Source: UBA8529 sp964390565
GTDB lineage: Bacteria; Bacteroidota; Bacteroidia; Bacteroidales; Tenuifilaceae
DNA: 64,000 bases
Direction of reading: 5' to 3'
Assembly: GCA_964390565.1 (NCBI GenBank)
Contig: CAYMII010000006.1
Span: 1-64,000, forward strand
Positions 1 to 8,752 of the stretch are shown here, piece by piece. Position 1 is the stretch's first letter. Each line of letters starts with the position of its first letter. A program made the position numbers and the translations under genes. The notes beneath the pieces are model-generated. The model worked only from the letters and a program-made list of their open reading frames with translations, had not been told where the DNA came from and did not search any database.

Positions 1-1041
1 GATAGCGCAGGTGTTTTTAACACTTCGGGCGATAAAAATGTATTCATAGGTAATTATGCTGGAAAGAATAATATTTTTGGTGCTAATAATGTTTACATAG
101 GATATCAGGCTGGGTATTTAGGTAATTATGGCGGTCAAAATATTTGCATTGGAAATTATGCTGGTTATTCTAATACTTCAAGTCAAAACCTATTTATTGG
201 GGAGTATTCTGGCGAGAAAAATACATCGGGTTTCAGGAATACATTTGTTGGGTTTTTCGCTGGACAAGAAAATTTAACAGGCGGTCAAAATTCATATTTT
301 GGCCAATTTGCTGGGGTTAATAATACATCAAGCTATAACACTTTTATAGGTTACTGGTCGGGTGGTTTAAATGTTAGTGGGGCAAATAATTCATTCTTAG
401 GATACCGAAGTGGACAAGGAAGTTCTGGCTCTAACAATGTATTTCTTGGATATAAGGCAGGCGAAGGAAATACTGGTTCGGGAAATATTCTAATTGGATA
501 TCAGGCTGGATTAAATAGTGGCAATAAAAGTAATGTGCTTTATATCGCAAATTCAAGTACATCTACCCCTTTAATTTATGGTGATTTTGCCAACAATAGA
601 GTTGCTATTAACACCAACAATCCAAGCACTTATAGCTTTTACGTTAATGGGACTGCTGCTGGAACATCTGCTTGGTCTAACCTTAGCGATGAAAGGTTAA
701 AAAAGAATATCACAACTATTCCTAATGCTTTAAATAAGTTAGTAAAACTTAGAGGTGTCAACTATGAATGGAAAGATTCAAGCAACCCAGAAAAAGGGGT
801 TAGAATGGGATTCATTGCCCAAGAAGCTGAGAAAGTTATTCCTGAAGTAGTAAACAAAGAGGGTGATAATTACTCAATGCAGTATGCTCCAATTACTGCT
901 GTTATCGTTGAGGCAGTTAAAGAACAGCAAAAACAAATCGAAGTGTTAACCCAAGAGAATCAATTATTAAAAGATAAAGTAAAAGAGATTGATGCCCTTA
1001 AAGCTGAACTTGAAATGATTAAAGCGCTATTGAAAAAATAA
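1..1041 (+). CDS. S74-chaperone surface repeat protein, C-terminal part (5' end outside window)
   Basis: The reading frame is open from the first base, so this is the end of a larger gene. About 175 residues of roughly 14-residue repeats of the type NVFIGYQAGY come first, ending at the motif STSTPLIYGDF. A peptidase S74 (intramolecular chaperone) domain follows, with the signature SDERLKKNI at about residues 227-235 and MGFIAQEAEKVIPE further on. The last 40 residues are a Glu/Gln/Lys coiled coil ending LLKK. In phage tail fibres S74 domains guide trimer folding and then cleave themselves off before the conserved Ser; the same is inferred here. The repeat block matches the end of the next gene, whereas the S74 block matches the gene at 8753. 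Confidence 0.9.
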   Translation, partial: DSAGVFNTSGDKNVFIGNYAGKNNIFGANNVYIGYQAGYLGNYGGQNICIGNYAGYSNTSSQNLFIGEYSGEKNTSGFRNTFVGFFAGQENLTGGQNSYFGQFAGVNNTSSYNTFIGYWSGGLNVSGANNSFLGYRSGQGSSGSNNVFLGYKAGEGNTGSGNILIGYQAGLNSGNKSNVLYIANSSTSTPLIYGDFANNRVAINTNNPSTYSFYVNGTAAGTSAWSNLSDERLKKNITTIPNALNKLVKLRGVNYEWKDSSNPEKGVRMGFIAQEAEKVIPEVVNKEGDNYSMQYAPITAVIVEAVKEQQKQIEVLTQENQLLKDKVKEIDALKAELEMIKALLKK

Positions 1042-1062
1042 AAATCCTCAGATATCATTGTA

Positions 1063-1097
1063 AACCCCTGTTGCCATTAGCAACAGGGGTTTTTTGT
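1063..1097 (+). terminator. Rho-independent terminator
   Basis: A 12-bp stem (AACCCCTGTTGC with its perfect complement at 1080-1091) and a five-base loop are followed by a T run, 21 bases after the stop of the partial S74 gene. Confidence 0.9.
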
Positions 1098-1194
1098 TAA
1101 AAAAACCTGCCAAATATTTTTAAATTAGCATGATAGTTCTTAACTTGATTGATCAATTCTCTTTCAAGAAAATAACCCATCAACCAAAATAAAA

Positions 1195-4100
1195 ATGAAA
1201 GCAAAAGTTTGTATAGGCAGATTGTTGCTAATAGCTATAGCACTTTGCGTACATTTTTCAGGAATGACACAGGGATTTAACTATCAGGCCGTTGTTCGCG
1301 ATGGAACTGGCGCAGCCATCGCTAACCGTAATGTGAAAGTTCGGATAACCCTTCAGAACACGCAGGGTACGCAATTCTTCTCGGAGAATAAAGCCCTCAC
1401 AACTACTGCTCAGGGAGTAATCAACCATGTTGTTGGTACTGGTATAATTACATTGGGAGCACTTACAAGTATCCCTTGGAATTCGGGTGATATTAAAATT
1501 AAAGTGGATATCGACCCCTCAGGAGGAACAAATTACACCCTATTAGGAGATCCTACCTTAATTCAACCGGTTCCCTTTGCACTTTACGCAGCAAGCGGAA
1601 CGCAAGGCCCTGCTGGGCAGGATGGGCTCTCAATTGATTGGTTGGGTAATCTTTTTAATGCTCCCAATACGCCTTCAAAAAACCAAGCATACTATAATCT
1701 AAATCTTAAAACTGCTTATATATACAACGGTTCCAGCTGGGATATTTTAGCTAAAGATGGGACAAATGGCACTAACGGAACTAATGGAATTGATGGTGTA
1801 TCGATAAATTGGCTAGGTGATTTTGATAACCCACCTGCAGGTTCAAAAAATAAGGCTTATTACAATAATACCGACAAGAAGTCGTACATCCACGATGGTA
1901 CAGGATGGGTAATACTGACTGTTGATGGGAAAGATGGAACAAACGGAACAAACGGAACGAACGGTACAAATGGTTTATCCATACATTGGCTTGGCGATTT
2001 AAGCTCGCAACCAACAGGTACTCTTAACGATGCTTATTACAATATTAATGATAAAAAGTCCTATATATTTAACGGTCTATCTTGGGATCAAATGACTCAA
2101 GATGGGGTGGATGGAGTTGATGGTACATCCATTCATTGGCTTGGAGATTTAGGTGCTCATCCAGCAGCTGTTCTAAATAATGCTTACTATAATACTGCTG
2201 ATAAAAAGTCTTACATCTACGATGGTTCAAATTGGGTTACTTTAGCTAAGGATGGAGCCAAAGGCGATCCTGGTCCTGGTTTAGTTAATAAAGGTACTTG
2301 GGTAGCTAATACTCCCTATATCTCAGGAAATTACGTATTTCACCGCTCAACGGCCAGCTCTTCGGTTAACTCAATGTATATATGTCAAGTAGATGTAACC
2401 TCAACAACCGAGCCCTACTTAGATGGCACCCATTGGGTTGAACTACAATCCATCAAAGGAGATAAAGGCGACACTGGTAATCCCGGTACCAATGGAATAT
2501 CTATCCAATGGCTTGCCAACGCAGCCTCCTATCCTTCCAACCCATCAGTAAACCAAGCATTTTATCACACAGGTCTTAAGAAATCCTTCATCTACAACGG
2601 CTCCTCATGGCAAACCGTTGCCACCGATGGCTCTAACGGCGTTAATGGAATCTCAATAACATGGCTAGGTCCACTAGGTACTTACCCTGGAACTCCAGCC
2701 TTAAATGGCGCTTTTTATCATACTGGCGATAAAAAATCGTACATCTGGAATGGCGCAGGATGGAATATTCTAGCAGTTGATGGAACCAATGGGACTAATG
2801 GCACCAACGGCTCAAATGGGACTAATGGCATCTCGATCCAATGGCTCGGCAACCTTGCTTCTGCACCACAAACTCCATCATTAAACCAAGCATATTACCA
2901 TACTGGCGATAAAAAATCATATATCTACAACGGTAGCGATTGGAGCATCTTAGCCCAAGATGGCATGCCTATTACGGGGGTATCTGGTCAAACCCTTTAC
3001 TACAATGGCGCATGGACACCAACATCAACAATCACAAATGATGGGACTAATGTAGGGGTTGGAATTTCACCTACAACAAAACTTGATGTAAATGGTGGAA
3101 TCAGACTTAGGAGTGCATTATACGATAATACATCTGCTTCGCTTAACCCTGGAACAACCGATCAAATTCTAACAAGCACAGGAACCGGAATACAGTGGAA
3201 ATCGCCGAATGGCATTACAGGTGTTGCAACAGGGTCCGGTACAAATGGACAATTGGCCATTTGGTCGGGTACAAACAGCTTGAACGGAGTAACCAACCTA
3301 TCCTGGGGTTCGAGCCTACAAGTTGCAAGTAATACAACTGCTGGGCCTGATGATCCTATATTTGAAGTTAAGAATAAAGATGGCAAAGTAGTATTCGGCG
3401 TTTACCAAGGTGGTGTAAGGGTTTACGTTGAAGACTCTCCTACTAAAGGGGCACGAGGGGGGTTTGCCGTAGGTGGACTTTCACAAACTAAAGGCGTATC
3501 AAATGAGTACCTAAAAATAACTCCTGATAGTGCCAGAATTTATATTGATAATACAAATACAAAAGGTGCTCGTGGAGGATTTGCGGTAGGCGGGCGCTCT
3601 CAAACAAAAGGGACAGAGGAATACTTAAGAATTACACCGGATAGTGCCAGGATCTACATTGACGATACTCCAACCATTAAAGGGGCAAGAGGAGGATTTG
3701 CTGTTGGTGGGCTATCACAAACAAAGGCATTGCCCCAAGAATACCTTAGAATTACCCCCGATAGTGCAAGAGTTTACGTAAAGAATAGCCCGACTAAAGG
3801 TGCCCGAGGTGGCTTTGCGGTGGGTGGATTATCACAAACAAAAACTCCACCAAGCAATTTTATGGCATTAACCCCAAACAATTATTTTATTGGACACGAA
3901 AGTGGAAAATCAATAACCTCTGGATTGTACAACTCTTTTTTGGGCTACCAAACAGGTATTTCAAGTACAACGGCAAATAATGACGTTATACTTGGGTATA
4001 AAGCAGGATTTTCAAATACTAGTGGAAATAGTAACGTGTTTATTGGAAATACAGCAGGGTATCAAAATACCATTGGGAATTATAACGTTTATGTTGGCGA

Positions 4101-6408
4101 CTCTGCAGGTTATACGCCGTCGGTAGCAAACTATAATGTTATGATAGGTAAATCGAGTGGCAAGTTAAATACCACAGGTGAGCGAAATACTTTTCTAGGC
4201 TATTACGCTGGATACAATAATACAGGTGGTTCGGAAAACGTATTTATTGGAAACCAATGCGGGCTAAACAATCTAACAGCAACAAAGAATGTTTTTGTTG
4301 GTACACGTGCTGGTCTTAACAATATTGGAGGGACTAATGTATTTGTTGGAAATAATACCGGTATTACGAATAGCGGAAATAATAATGTGTTTATTGGTGA
4401 TAGCTGCGGTTATTCAAACTCATCTGGTAAATCAAACATTTTTGTAGGAACAAACTCTGGCAGGAAAAACACTTCTGCAAATTACAATCTTTTCATTGGT
4501 ACGCTAGCAGGTTATTCGACAACAAGTGGTCAGAGCAATATTTTTATGGGATACAAAGCAGGTACATCAAACACTACTGGCTATCAAAATATATTCTTAG
4601 GAATTAACAGTGGCTTAAATAGTACCACCGGCTTTAATAATGTTTGTTTGGGCTCTGGAACAGGTCAAGCAAATACAACTGGGAGTAGCAACGTCTTTTT
4701 AGGAACCTTTAGTGGATATAGCAATAATACTGGAAACTATAATGTGTTCTTAGGAGAAAGAGCCGGTTATGCGAATACAACAGGCCTATCAAACAATTTT
4801 ATTGGAACTAATGCTGGTACTTATAATACAACTGGAAACTATAATGTTTTTATGGGAGCTAATACAGGGTATAATAATACTGAAGGGAAAAGCAATGTAT
4901 TTATAGGAATCGGTGCTGGTTACAACAACATTATTGGCGATTACAATGTATTTCTTGGATACCAAAGTGGTTATACCGATACTGCAAGTTATAATACATT
5001 CATTGGATACCAATCTGGGAAATATTATAAATCAGGAAAGTTCAACACCTATCTTGGCTACAACTCAGGATATGCTTCAAGTGTTTCCTTTGGGACGGGA
5101 AACAGTAACATTGGTATTGGCTATAATGTAGCATACTCTATGACTTATGGTAAAAAGAATGTATTCATTGGTAATTACGCTGGCTATTTTACCACCTATG
5201 GCTATTCAAATGTTTTTATTGGTGATAGTGTTGGGGTTGATAATACCTATGGCTATAGAAATGTTGTTATCGGAAATCAAGCTGGTTTAAAAAATAGAGG
5301 TGGTAACGAAAATGTTTACCTAGGTTATCAAGCTGGATATTCCTCTGTTTCGGGGGGGCAAAATATTTGTATTGGCCCATATTCAGGATTCTCAAATACA
5401 TCCAGTCAGAACTTGTTTATCGGTGAATATGCTGGTCAAAATAACACTTCTGGGAATAGAAACTCATTTGTGGGAATGAGTTCTGGTAAAAGTAATGTAA
5501 CTGGGGTGCAAAATTCATATTTTGGCCAATTTTCGGGGATGGACAATACAAATAGCTATAATACATTTATTGGTTATTGGTCTGGTGGATCAAACATTAA
5601 TGGTACAAAAAATTCATTCCTTGGATATCGGACAGGCGTTGGTAGCTCTGGATCAAATAACGTGTTTATTGGCTATCAAGCAGGAGAACTTAATACTGGG
5701 TCAAACAATATACTAATTGGCTATCAATCTGGCTTTAACTCAGGCGCTCTTTCCGACAAACTGTATATTGATAATTCGTCTACAAGCACACCTTTAATTT
5801 GGGGTGATTTTGCTACAAATAATTTAAAGGTAAATGGCGCCTTCGAAGCGACTACAAGTATAACGTCACCATTAATTTTATCAGGAACTACAAGCACTTA
5901 TGCTCCCCTACATGTCCAAAAGTGGCAAGGTACAGTTGCTGTGTTCAATAGAAGAAATACCGACGGAGATATTGTTGAGTTTTGGCGTGGAGATCCTGAC
6001 GGAAATAAGGTTGGCAGCATTTCAGTTACCTCAACAGCAACTACTTACAAAACAACCTCTGATAGTAGATTAAAAGATAACATTGTCAATACTCGATTTG
6101 GTATTAATGATCTTATGAAAGTTCAAGTTCGTGATTTTACGTTCAAAAAAGACTTAAGCCGAAAAGTCAATTCTGGGTTTATAGCACAAGAATTATTTGA
6201 AATTTATCCCGAAGCGGTATCAAAGCCTGATAACGAAGAGGGTATTTGGGAAGTTGACTATGGAAGAGTAACGCCTTTAATTGTTAAAGCCGTTCAAGAT
6301 CAACAAAAGGAAATTGAAACCTATAAACAGGAGAACAATAAGCTAAAATCAGAACTTGAAACTTTAAAAGCAGAACTCGAAGCCATTAAAGCAATGCTCA
6401 AAAAGTAG
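1195..6408 (+). CDS. Giant collagen-like / NVFIG-repeat surface protein with S74 domain
   Basis: This 1737-residue protein has a Sec signal peptide (residues 1-26). The shared N-terminal beta domain begins at QGFNYQAVVRDG and ends near VPFALYA (residue 135). Residues 136-590 alternate NGT and Gly-X-Y stretches with seven copies of a roughly 50-residue cassette (SI.WLG ... AYYN ... KKSYIYNGS.W). Four KGARGGFAVGG modules follow (about 750-890), then some 40 repeats of about 14 residues (895-1520). The S74 domain has TTSDSRLKDN near residue 1620, and a C-terminal coiled coil ends AMLKK. A trimeric fibrous cell-surface adhesin is the likely role. This is inferred from architecture: no outer-membrane anchor, lipobox or type IX sorting domain is visible. 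The gene has its own terminator. Confidence 0.88.
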   Translation: MKAKVCIGRLLLIAIALCVHFSGMTQGFNYQAVVRDGTGAAIANRNVKVRITLQNTQGTQFFSENKALTTTAQGVINHVVGTGIITLGALTSIPWNSGDIKIKVDIDPSGGTNYTLLGDPTLIQPVPFALYAASGTQGPAGQDGLSIDWLGNLFNAPNTPSKNQAYYNLNLKTAYIYNGSSWDILAKDGTNGTNGTNGIDGVSINWLGDFDNPPAGSKNKAYYNNTDKKSYIHDGTGWVILTVDGKDGTNGTNGTNGTNGLSIHWLGDLSSQPTGTLNDAYYNINDKKSYIFNGLSWDQMTQDGVDGVDGTSIHWLGDLGAHPAAVLNNAYYNTADKKSYIYDGSNWVTLAKDGAKGDPGPGLVNKGTWVANTPYISGNYVFHRSTASSSVNSMYICQVDVTSTTEPYLDGTHWVELQSIKGDKGDTGNPGTNGISIQWLANAASYPSNPSVNQAFYHTGLKKSFIYNGSSWQTVATDGSNGVNGISITWLGPLGTYPGTPALNGAFYHTGDKKSYIWNGAGWNILAVDGTNGTNGTNGSNGTNGISIQWLGNLASAPQTPSLNQAYYHTGDKKSYIYNGSDWSILAQDGMPITGVSGQTLYYNGAWTPTSTITNDGTNVGVGISPTTKLDVNGGIRLRSALYDNTSASLNPGTTDQILTSTGTGIQWKSPNGITGVATGSGTNGQLAIWSGTNSLNGVTNLSWGSSLQVASNTTAGPDDPIFEVKNKDGKVVFGVYQGGVRVYVEDSPTKGARGGFAVGGLSQTKGVSNEYLKITPDSARIYIDNTNTKGARGGFAVGGRSQTKGTEEYLRITPDSARIYIDDTPTIKGARGGFAVGGLSQTKALPQEYLRITPDSARVYVKNSPTKGARGGFAVGGLSQTKTPPSNFMALTPNNYFIGHESGKSITSGLYNSFLGYQTGISSTTANNDVILGYKAGFSNTSGNSNVFIGNTAGYQNTIGNYNVYVGDSAGYTPSVANYNVMIGKSSGKLNTTGERNTFLGYYAGYNNTGGSENVFIGNQCGLNNLTATKNVFVGTRAGLNNIGGTNVFVGNNTGITNSGNNNVFIGDSCGYSNSSGKSNIFVGTNSGRKNTSANYNLFIGTLAGYSTTSGQSNIFMGYKAGTSNTTGYQNIFLGINSGLNSTTGFNNVCLGSGTGQANTTGSSNVFLGTFSGYSNNTGNYNVFLGERAGYANTTGLSNNFIGTNAGTYNTTGNYNVFMGANTGYNNTEGKSNVFIGIGAGYNNIIGDYNVFLGYQSGYTDTASYNTFIGYQSGKYYKSGKFNTYLGYNSGYASSVSFGTGNSNIGIGYNVAYSMTYGKKNVFIGNYAGYFTTYGYSNVFIGDSVGVDNTYGYRNVVIGNQAGLKNRGGNENVYLGYQAGYSSVSGGQNICIGPYSGFSNTSSQNLFIGEYAGQNNTSGNRNSFVGMSSGKSNVTGVQNSYFGQFSGMDNTNSYNTFIGYWSGGSNINGTKNSFLGYRTGVGSSGSNNVFIGYQAGELNTGSNNILIGYQSGFNSGALSDKLYIDNSSTSTPLIWGDFATNNLKVNGAFEATTSITSPLILSGTTSTYAPLHVQKWQGTVAVFNRRNTDGDIVEFWRGDPDGNKVGSISVTSTATTYKTTSDSRLKDNIVNTRFGINDLMKVQVRDFTFKKDLSRKVNSGFIAQELFEIYPEAVSKPDNEEGIWEVDYGRVTPLIVKAVQDQQKEIETYKQENNKLKSELETLKAELEAIKAMLKK
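1937..1974 (+). repeat. In-frame (NGT)n nine-base microsatellite
   Basis: Four successive near-identical nine-base units encode Asn-Gly-Thr inside the collagen-like part of the gene at 1195. Similar runs lie at about 2783-2828, 20647-20690 and 21199-21247. Loss or gain of units would keep the frame. Confidence 0.8.
3445..3876 (+). repeat. Four tandem KGARGGFAVGG modules
   Basis: Each unit is about 39 residues: KGARGGFAVGG(L/R)SQTK, a short variable spacer, EYLRITPDSARIYI and a linker. The block is preceded by DDPIFEVKNKDGKVVFGVYQ. The same block recurs with two to four copies in the genes at 6564, 8753, 11527 and 19483, always between the N-terminal part and the long repeat array. Confidence 0.85.
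3880..5753 (+). repeat. NVFIG-type ~14-residue repeat array
   Basis: A run of about 40 degenerate 42-base units encodes (S)NTTGxxNVFIGYQAGY-like repeats. Hydrophobic residues alternate with Gly and Asn, as expected for a stacked beta-helix or YadA-like head. The terminal third aligns in register with positions 127-590 of the partial gene at the window start. Confidence 0.85.
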
Positions 6409-6424
6409 ATTTGCTTAATCTTAA

Positions 6425-6457
6425 AAAACCCTTACAGAATAATCTGTAAGGGTTTTT
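6425..6457 (+). terminator. Rho-independent terminator
   Basis: A 12-13-bp stem (AAACCCTTACAG pairing with CTGTAAGGGTTT) has the loop AATAAT and a T tract, just after the stop of the 1737-residue gene. Confidence 0.9.
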
Positions 6458-6563
6458 CATTAAATATTAAAAGAATAATTACAATTGTTAATCAATATTC
6501 CCTTTCGATTGTTTGTTATGTTGCAACAGTGCCTTAAATTTCAACAAAAAATAAAAATACTCT

Positions 6564-8597
6564 ATGAAAGCAAATCTACTAATATGTAAAGCGACATTAT
6601 TAGTAATAATGTCTTGCATATATTTAACAGGATACGCACAATCTCCTCAAGGATTTAACTATCAGGCTGTGGCTCGTAATGCTGATGGTTCGCCAATGGG
6701 GAATACTACAGTAGGCGTAAAAATCACCCTTGAAGATGCTTCGCATGTTGCTTATTACTCTGAAACTCATGCCCCGCAAACCAATGCACAAGGGGTATTT
6801 TCAATAATTATCGGTAATGGAAATCAAGTGGGCAACGACCTTTTCGAAAATATCCCTTGGTCGAAAGGTGATGTTTTTCTTAAACTCGAAGTTGACCCTC
6901 TTGGAGGAACTGCTTACGCACAGGTAGGGAACATAGCTCAACTACAGGCTGTTCCATATGCTCTATATGCTGAAAATACCAAGGAGGTAGTAAGTCAACC
7001 CACAGCACTTGATGATGATCCAATTTTTGTCGTTAAGAATAAAGCTGGTCAAGTGGTTTTTGCTGTATATCAAACTGGAGTTAGGGTTTTTGTTGAAGAT
7101 TCGCCAATTGTTAAAGGAGCTCGTGGAGGTTTTGCTGTTGGTGGGCTGTCGCAAACAAAAGCGGGAACTGGGCTAGAATTCTTTAGGATTACCTCCGATA
7201 GCGCTCGTGTATACCTTAAACCAGTTACAGGCAAGGGTGCTCGTGGAGGATTTGCCGTTGGTGGGCTTTCGCAATCAAAAGGGAATGATGATTATTTTAA
7301 TGTTTCCCCTAATAATATACCTTCAACCATTGCCAGTAGTGCTCAAATGCTATGGTATCCTTTAAAGGAGGCTTTTTTAGTTGGCCGCGTAGAAATTCTA
7401 GATCCCAATGATGTTGGTTTAAACTCATTTGCATCTGGTTATCACTCTAAAGCAAAGGGAAATTACTCTCAAGCATTGGGCACCAACTCTGTATCATCAG
7501 GCTTGTATTCAACAGCAATTGGCCAGTCATGCTTATCTAGCGGTTCATATTCTTTTTCTTTTGGTTCAAATGCACAAGCAACCAATACTAACAACGTGGC
7601 AATTGGAAATAACGCACAAGCAATAGGTTTCTCAAATAATTATGCTTTTGGTAATAATGCAATAGCCTCTGGCGATAATGATAACTATGCATTTGGTTCT
7701 AACTCTAAAATTGTTGAAGGGCGAAATTGCTACGCCATTGGAAGTAACGCTGAAATTTATCCTGTTATTTATAATGGCTCTGGGAGTGCTGGTAGCTATG
7801 CCATTGGGAACTATGCTCTTGTTAGAGGTCAAAGAGCGTATGCAATTGGCGATCATGCTCGTGCTTTAAATAACGACGCAATAGCGTTTGGCACAAATAC
7901 AAAAGCAACTGCTTATACTTCAATAGCCATTGGAGCAAATGGATCAAATGCAGATACGACTTTTGCTACCGGGCAAGCATCAATAGCAATAGGCTATGCA
8001 GCAAGTTCTGATGGTTCGAGTTCAATATCGATTGGAACAAGAAGCATTGCAAGCGGTATCTATTCATGTGCCTTAGGAGATGGAGCCCAAGCAACAGGAG
8101 CCCTTTCTGCAGCCTTCGGAAAAGATGCGAAATCAACATATAGCAATTCCTCTGCTTTTGGGAATGGTGCAATAACAGATGGCGACAATACCATTAGACT
8201 TGGAAATGGGAGTGTCGAATTCATTAAAGGCAATGTTGGCATTAGCATCTCATCCGATAAACGCTTAAAAAAGAATATAAAAGAAGTTGGCGCTGGACTA
8301 GATTTTATTCTAAAACTTCAACCTGTTGAATACCAAATGCTCCAGGGTAATGAAAGGCTTAACTATGGTTTTATTGCTCAAGATATTGAGCAACTTTTAG
8401 GAACGAATAACAATATTCTTACAATTGATGGGGATGCAAACCGAACGCTGGGGTTAAGGTATACAGATTTTATCGCACCACTGGTTAAAGCTATCCAGGA
8501 GCAACAGAAACAAATTGAAGAGTTAAAACAACAAAATAAAGAGATTGAGTCTCTTAAAGCTGAACTTGAAGCAATAAAAACATTACTTAAGAAGTAA
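6564..8597 (+). CDS. YadA-head-like surface protein with S74 domain
   Basis: This 677-residue secreted protein has a signal peptide (about 1-25) and the shared N-terminal domain starting QGFNYQAVARNADG. A linker contains DDDPIFVVKNKAGQVVFAVY, and two KGARGGFAVGG modules follow (about 175-245). Residues 283-555 carry YadA-head-type repeats (AIGxxAxAxG), as in trimeric autotransporter adhesins, instead of the NVFIG type. The S74 domain begins at SSDKRLKKNI near residue 563, with YGFIAQDIEQLLG, and a coiled coil ends TLLKK. There is no collagen-like region. A trimeric adhesin is inferred. No autotransporter membrane anchor is present, unlike classical YadA proteins. Confidence 0.88.
   Translation: MKANLLICKATLLVIMSCIYLTGYAQSPQGFNYQAVARNADGSPMGNTTVGVKITLEDASHVAYYSETHAPQTNAQGVFSIIIGNGNQVGNDLFENIPWSKGDVFLKLEVDPLGGTAYAQVGNIAQLQAVPYALYAENTKEVVSQPTALDDDPIFVVKNKAGQVVFAVYQTGVRVFVEDSPIVKGARGGFAVGGLSQTKAGTGLEFFRITSDSARVYLKPVTGKGARGGFAVGGLSQSKGNDDYFNVSPNNIPSTIASSAQMLWYPLKEAFLVGRVEILDPNDVGLNSFASGYHSKAKGNYSQALGTNSVSSGLYSTAIGQSCLSSGSYSFSFGSNAQATNTNNVAIGNNAQAIGFSNNYAFGNNAIASGDNDNYAFGSNSKIVEGRNCYAIGSNAEIYPVIYNGSGSAGSYAIGNYALVRGQRAYAIGDHARALNNDAIAFGTNTKATAYTSIAIGANGSNADTTFATGQASIAIGYAASSDGSSSISIGTRSIASGIYSCALGDGAQATGALSAAFGKDAKSTYSNSSAFGNGAITDGDNTIRLGNGSVEFIKGNVGISISSDKRLKKNIKEVGAGLDFILKLQPVEYQMLQGNERLNYGFIAQDIEQLLGTNNNILTIDGDANRTLGLRYTDFIAPLVKAIQEQQKQIEELKQQNKEIESLKAELEAIKTLLKK
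7414..8232 (+). repeat. YadA-head-type repeat array
   Basis: Degenerate repeats of about 14 residues with the pattern SxAIGxxAxAxG are encoded here, as in Hep_Hag/YadA head motifs of trimeric autotransporters. Confidence 0.8.
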
Positions 8598-8612
8598 TCA
8601 TCAAACCATGTT

Positions 8613-8650
8613 AAAGGCCTCATTCGAAACGACATTTCGATGGGGCTTTT
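8613..8650 (+). terminator. Probable terminator (imperfect hairpin)
   Basis: AAAGGCCTCATTCGAAA pairs imperfectly with TTTCGATGGGGCTTTT, using G-T pairs and a bulge, and ends in T residues just after the stop codon of the 677-residue gene. Confidence 0.6.
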
Positions 8651-8752
8651 ATATTATGGCATAAATTATTTTGAATAGTATCAAATCCTTTTAATTACTT
8701 GTTTGTTATCAGTTAGTTAAAAAGTTTTATTATCACCTTAAAGAATAACCAA

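Noticed and set aside
3880..5753. Regular DNA repeats considered as a CRISPR array
   Set aside because: The units are degenerate 42-base coding repeats without constant repeat/unique spacer pattern, and they continue in one open frame.
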